DNA from: Candidatus Hydrogenedentota bacterium
GTDB taxonomy: Bacteria > Hydrogenedentota > Hydrogenedentia > Hydrogenedentales > SLHB01
Length of the DNA stretch: 33,068 nt
Assembly: GCA_019695095.1 (NCBI GenBank)
Contig: JAIBAQ010000056.1
Coordinates: forward strand, 1-33,068
Direction: 5' to 3'
How positions within the stretch are numbered: position 1 is the first letter of the stretch; each line of letters begins with the position of its first letter. Below are positions 30,555 through 33,068 of this stretch, one piece after another. A model generated the notes under the pieces. The model made no database searches and was not told where the DNA came from. It was given only the letters and a program-made list of their open reading frames with translations. The translations under genes were made by a program, and so were the position numbers.

Positions 30555-31790
30555 ATGAACATCACGCCGACTACCCGACATGACTTCTATTGCTATGGCT
30601 GCGGAACCAATACCGCCGCCAAACCCCGAGGTATGGACTGTCCCTCCTGCGGGGAACCTTTCAGCCTGCGATTCCTGGGCAGGGTAAGCACGACTCTGTT
30701 CGCCGAACAGCCCCATTCCATGTGGGCGTACGGAGAACTGCTCCCCCTGGCGTCGCCAGCCTCGATTATCTCCATTGATGAAGGGGCGACCCCCTTGGTG
30801 AATGCCCCCAACACCGCTTTACGTGCCGGAGTGGGGGAAGTGCTGCTCAAGAACGAAACCGCCAATCCAACGGGTTCGTTTAAGGACAGACAAATTTCCG
30901 TTGCGATATCCCACGCCCGCGAGATCGGCGCGGATACCGTCGCCGTTGTCTCCTCCGGCAATGTCGCGTGTTCGACGGCTGCCTACGCGGCACGCGCGGG
31001 TATGAAAGCCGTGCTCTTCATGCACGGCCACGCCGCCCCGGGAAAGATTGCCCAGGCCGCGGCCTACGGCGCTACCGTGGTCCGCGTGGATTCCCCCTCA
31101 GCGAGGGCCGTATTCGAACTCTGTATGGAAGCGTGCCGCACCTTCGATTGGTACCACGCGTCAACGGCGGGCATCTATGAACCCTACAACGTAGAAGGCG
31201 CGAAGACTATCGCCTACGAGTTGTATTGGCAGACCGAGGGCAAGCTGCCCGACTGGATTGTCGCGCCGGTTGGCGGAGGCGGCTTGCTCGGCGGAATCTG
31301 GCGCGGGCTTCTGGATTTGAAGAACCTCGGCGTCATTTCGACGTTGCCGCGTTTGGCGGGCGTCCAGGCATCCGGTTGCGCGCCGCTGAAGACTGCAATC
31401 GAAGAGAACCAATGCTTCCTGGACACGCTGAAGACGCCGTGGCCGAACCCGAAGACCGTTGCGGGCGGTATTGCCGACGACATTCTCTTCGACGGCCATA
31501 CGGCTCTGCCCGCGATTCGCACTTCGAATGGCGTTGCTGTCGCGGTGGACGATGAAGCCATCATTGACGCGGAGTTGGCGCTGGCTGGCTCCGAAGGCAT
31601 CCTGTGTGACCCATGCAGCGCCGTAACGATTGCGGCCCTATCCAAGTTGCCCGATACAACTCCGGACACACGCGTGTGCTGTGTTATCACCGGGACAGGC
31701 ATGAAGGACCTTGGCGTACTCCAGAATCGCGTCGCCGAGCCGAAAACCATCGAACCCTCCCTTGACGCGCTACGAAAGGCCCTATCATGA
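30555..31790 (+). CDS. thrC: Threonine synthase-like PLP enzyme
   Basis: A 411-residue type II PLP-dependent enzyme. It begins with a zinc ribbon, Cys13, Cys16, Cys29 and Cys32 (CYGCG...CPSCG), found in one class of threonine synthases. The PLP lysine is Lys110 in ANPTGSFKDRQIS. SSGNVACSTAAYAARAG is the substrate-serine loop and VAPVGGGGLLGGIWRG the phosphate-binding glycine loop. Threonine synthase converts O-phosphohomoserine to threonine; a related enzyme such as cysteate or tryptophan-pathway paralogue cannot be ruled out. ATG 30555 is chosen because the zinc ribbon follows directly; an upstream in-frame ATG at 30444 runs through repeat-like sequence. The stop overlaps the next start by 4 nt. 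Confidence 0.9.
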   Translation: MNITPTTRHDFYCYGCGTNTAAKPRGMDCPSCGEPFSLRFLGRVSTTLFAEQPHSMWAYGELLPLASPASIISIDEGATPLVNAPNTALRAGVGEVLLKNETANPTGSFKDRQISVAISHAREIGADTVAVVSSGNVACSTAAYAARAGMKAVLFMHGHAAPGKIAQAAAYGATVVRVDSPSARAVFELCMEACRTFDWYHASTAGIYEPYNVEGAKTIAYELYWQTEGKLPDWIVAPVGGGGLLGGIWRGLLDLKNLGVISTLPRLAGVQASGCAPLKTAIEENQCFLDTLKTPWPNPKTVAGGIADDILFDGHTALPAIRTSNGVAVAVDDEAIIDAELALAGSEGILCDPCSAVTIAALSKLPDTTPDTRVCCVITGTGMKDLGVLQNRVAEPKTIEPSLDALRKALS

Positions 31791-32848
31791 GCCCTGCACA
31801 GTATTGCTTCGTCTCTTCAATCCAGAATCCAAAATCTAAAATCCAAAATGTATTGCTCCTCGCCTTCACCCTTTTGGTTTTTGCCACAGTCTTCCTCGGC
31901 TGCTCCTCCGGCCCAGTGATCGTCGTTTACAGTCCGCATGGCCCCGACGTTCTCAACGATTACAAGAAGTTGTTCGAAGAGGCGCACCCCGGCGTCGAAG
32001 TGCAAACGCTGGACGCCGGCGCGCAAGAAGTCTACAGCCGCATTGAAGCGGAGAAGAACCGGCCGCAGGCCGACGTGTGGTGGGGCGCGCCCTCCACCAT
32101 GTTCATGCAAGCGGCAAAAGACGGTCTGCTCGAAGCGTACCGCCCCACGTGGGCCGACAAGGTGGAGCCTGCGTACAAGGACGCGGCGGACCTTTGGTAC
32201 GGGACATACCGTTCACCGATTGGCATCGTCTACAACAGCCGTCACTACAAGGCCGAAGACCTACCCGATTCGTGGGACGGTCTGCTCGATCCCAAATGGA
32301 AAAGCAAGATTACCATCCGCAAACCGCTCGCTTCGGGCACCATGCGCACGTTCATCGGCGCGATGATTCTGAGGTCTGGCTCGGAAGACGCAGGCATTGC
32401 GTGGCTCAAGAACCTCCACGGCCAGGTTGAGGCCTACATGGAAAACCCTCAGTTGCTCTATGACCACATCAAGCGTCAGGAGGACCTGATCAGCGTGTGG
32501 CTGCTGCCCGATGTGGCGCTGCAACGCGATCGGAATGGATATCCGTTCGAATGCGTTGTGCCCAAGCAAGCCCCCGTACTGACCGAAGGCATCGCCATCG
32601 TGAAAGGCGCGCCGCATCCGGATTTGGCGAAGGAGTTCTACGAGTTTGTCACAACGTCGGAGGCTTTAGCGCAACAAGCCAAGGCCTACGCGAAGATCCC
32701 CGTGCGCACCGACATTGACCCTGCAACATTGCCGCCGTGGATCTCGGCGCTCAAAATTGATCCCATGCCCATCGATTGGTCGGCGTTTGCTGCGAACGAA
32801 AAGAAGTGGGTGGACCGCTGGGCGTCAGAGGTATTCAACGCGCAATGA
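31787..32848 (+). CDS. Lipoprotein substrate-binding protein (Fe3+/type 1 family)
   Basis: A 353-residue binding protein of an ABC importer, close to the ferric-iron/AfuA-like group. It has the opening [29 protein letters not shown], then [37 protein letters not shown], the conserved [16 protein letters not shown], and the final [25 protein letters not shown]. The signal peptide ends in a lipobox FLGC, so the mature protein is lipid-anchored. Residues 12-21 ([10 protein letters not shown]) are coded by a 7-nt repeat. ATG 31787 is kept because GAAAGG in the end of thrC lies 7-8 nt upstream. Its stop overlaps the ATPase start by 4 nt. Ligand is not certain (iron, polyamine, phosphonate or thiamin are options). 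Confidence 0.87.
   Translation: MSPAQYCFVSSIQNPKSKIQNVLLLAFTLLVFATVFLGCSSGPVIVVYSPHGPDVLNDYKKLFEEAHPGVEVQTLDAGAQEVYSRIEAEKNRPQADVWWGAPSTMFMQAAKDGLLEAYRPTWADKVEPAYKDAADLWYGTYRSPIGIVYNSRHYKAEDLPDSWDGLLDPKWKSKITIRKPLASGTMRTFIGAMILRSGSEDAGIAWLKNLHGQVEAYMENPQLLYDHIKRQEDLISVWLLPDVALQRDRNGYPFECVVPKQAPVLTEGIAIVKGAPHPDLAKEFYEFVTTSEALAQQAKAYAKIPVRTDIDPATLPPWISALKIDPMPIDWSAFAANEKKWVDRWASEVFNAQ
31817..31851. repeat. Heptamer tandem repeat inside a signal peptide
   Basis: Five successive 7-mers, TCAATCC AGAATCC AAAATCT and then AAAATCC AAAATGT, form a short tandem repeat of unit roughly AAAATCC. Since 21 nt is seven codons, it reads through in the lipoprotein frame as [10 protein letters not shown]. Similar A-rich heptamers are known in cyanobacteria and other genomes (from memory). 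Confidence 0.8.
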
Positions 32849-33068
32849 GCGCCGTACGCTGCGACCGCATCACCAAAGTCTATCCCGAAGGCGGTGGCAT
32901 TTGTGCGTTTGAATGCGCCATCGCCGACGGCGAGTTTTTCGCCTTTCTCGGACCGAGCGGGTGCGGCAAGACGACGACGCTGCGCGTCATCGCGGGACTC
33001 GAAGCCCCGGACGAAGGCCGCGTGTTGTTCGACGATCGCGACGTCACGGACCTGCCGCCCGAACGCCG
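32845..33068 (+). CDS. ABC importer ATPase, PotA/FbpC type, 3' end outside window
   Basis: The ATG overlaps the stop of the binding-protein gene (ATGA, 32845-32848) and 74 codons are present. The translation [18 protein letters not shown] leads to [25 protein letters not shown], which is a perfect Walker A of the PotA/FbpC/MalK group, and ends at [10 protein letters not shown] as in all members. The signature and Walker B must lie outside the window. It would power import of the ligand carried by the lipoprotein upstream; the permease gene is expected next. Confidence 0.93.
   Translation, partial: MSAVRCDRITKVYPEGGGICAFECAIADGEFFAFLGPSGCGKTTTLRVIAGLEAPDEGRVLFDDRDVTDLPPER

Noticed and set aside
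1-33068. tRNA, rRNA, CRISPR arrays, prophage or insertion-sequence transposase
   Set aside because: No cloverleaf, no regularly spaced repeats and no transposase or integrase motif was found when reading both strands.

Overview
The window carries 30 protein genes, two of them cut by the window edges, from a Gram-negative-type bacterium of moderate to high GC. No tRNA, rRNA, CRISPR array or transposase was found. The mix of DUF4091-type and other secreted glycoside hydrolases, Tat-exported sugar-enzyme-like proteins, DUF3299, a CbiM-type transporter and dispersed palindromic or heptamer repeats suggests an uncultured Planctomycetes/Hydrogenedentes-like (PVC-neighbourhood) organism. That placement is an inference; no marker gene settles it.

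Layout. 1-650: a truncated CNNM/CorC-type membrane protein (-). 828-1848: promoter, rplM, rpsI and a strong intrinsic terminator (+). 1881-3875: a membrane CHASE4-HAMP-PAS-GGDEF diguanylate cyclase (-). 4090-9709: a tight three-gene operon of exported glycoside-hydrolase-like proteins (+). 9765-11059: a small UPF0175 antitoxin-like gene convergent with an HNH protein in a clearly AT-richer patch, the best candidate for recently acquired DNA. 11175-13391: ygiQ-type radical SAM gene and yajD-type HNH gene (+). 13550-15006: a minus-strand set of PilZ, macro-domain and GyrI-like genes behind a perfect -10 box and a palindromic operator candidate. 15104-15283: first copy of a dispersed palindromic element. 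15287-16066: a family 2 glycosyltransferase. 16223-16543: a small unknown protein. 16560-19177: cbiMN-cbiQ-cbiO metal-uptake operon (-). 19409-20040: a structured leader candidate and ferritin (+). 20180-21223: a GAF-GGDEF protein (+). 21224-21851: a gene-free stretch of 628 bases filled with repeats (two 92-bp copies, a fragment of a third, and a three-hairpin element). 21852-25580: an operon for ABC ATPase, FtsX permease, DUF3299 protein and glycosyltransferase (-), whose start abuts the second copy of the palindromic element. 25797-25967: rpmG, 56 codons. 26140-30383: ABC-2 transporter ATPase and permease, a TPR-like protein and a Tat-exported isomerase-like protein (-). 30555-33068: thrC, a binding lipoprotein and the start of its ATPase, each overlapping the next by 4 nt (+).

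How they work together. Two diguanylate cyclases and one PilZ receptor indicate c-di-GMP signalling. The glycoside-hydrolase operon and the Tat isomerase-like protein point to processing of complex glycans in the periplasm. The Cbi system and ferritin, divergently arranged, are both metal-handling. The most interesting non-coding signals are the palindromic element whose arm appears to supply a ribosome binding site, the folded leader in front of ferritin, and the heptamer repeat read through as part of a lipoprotein signal peptide.
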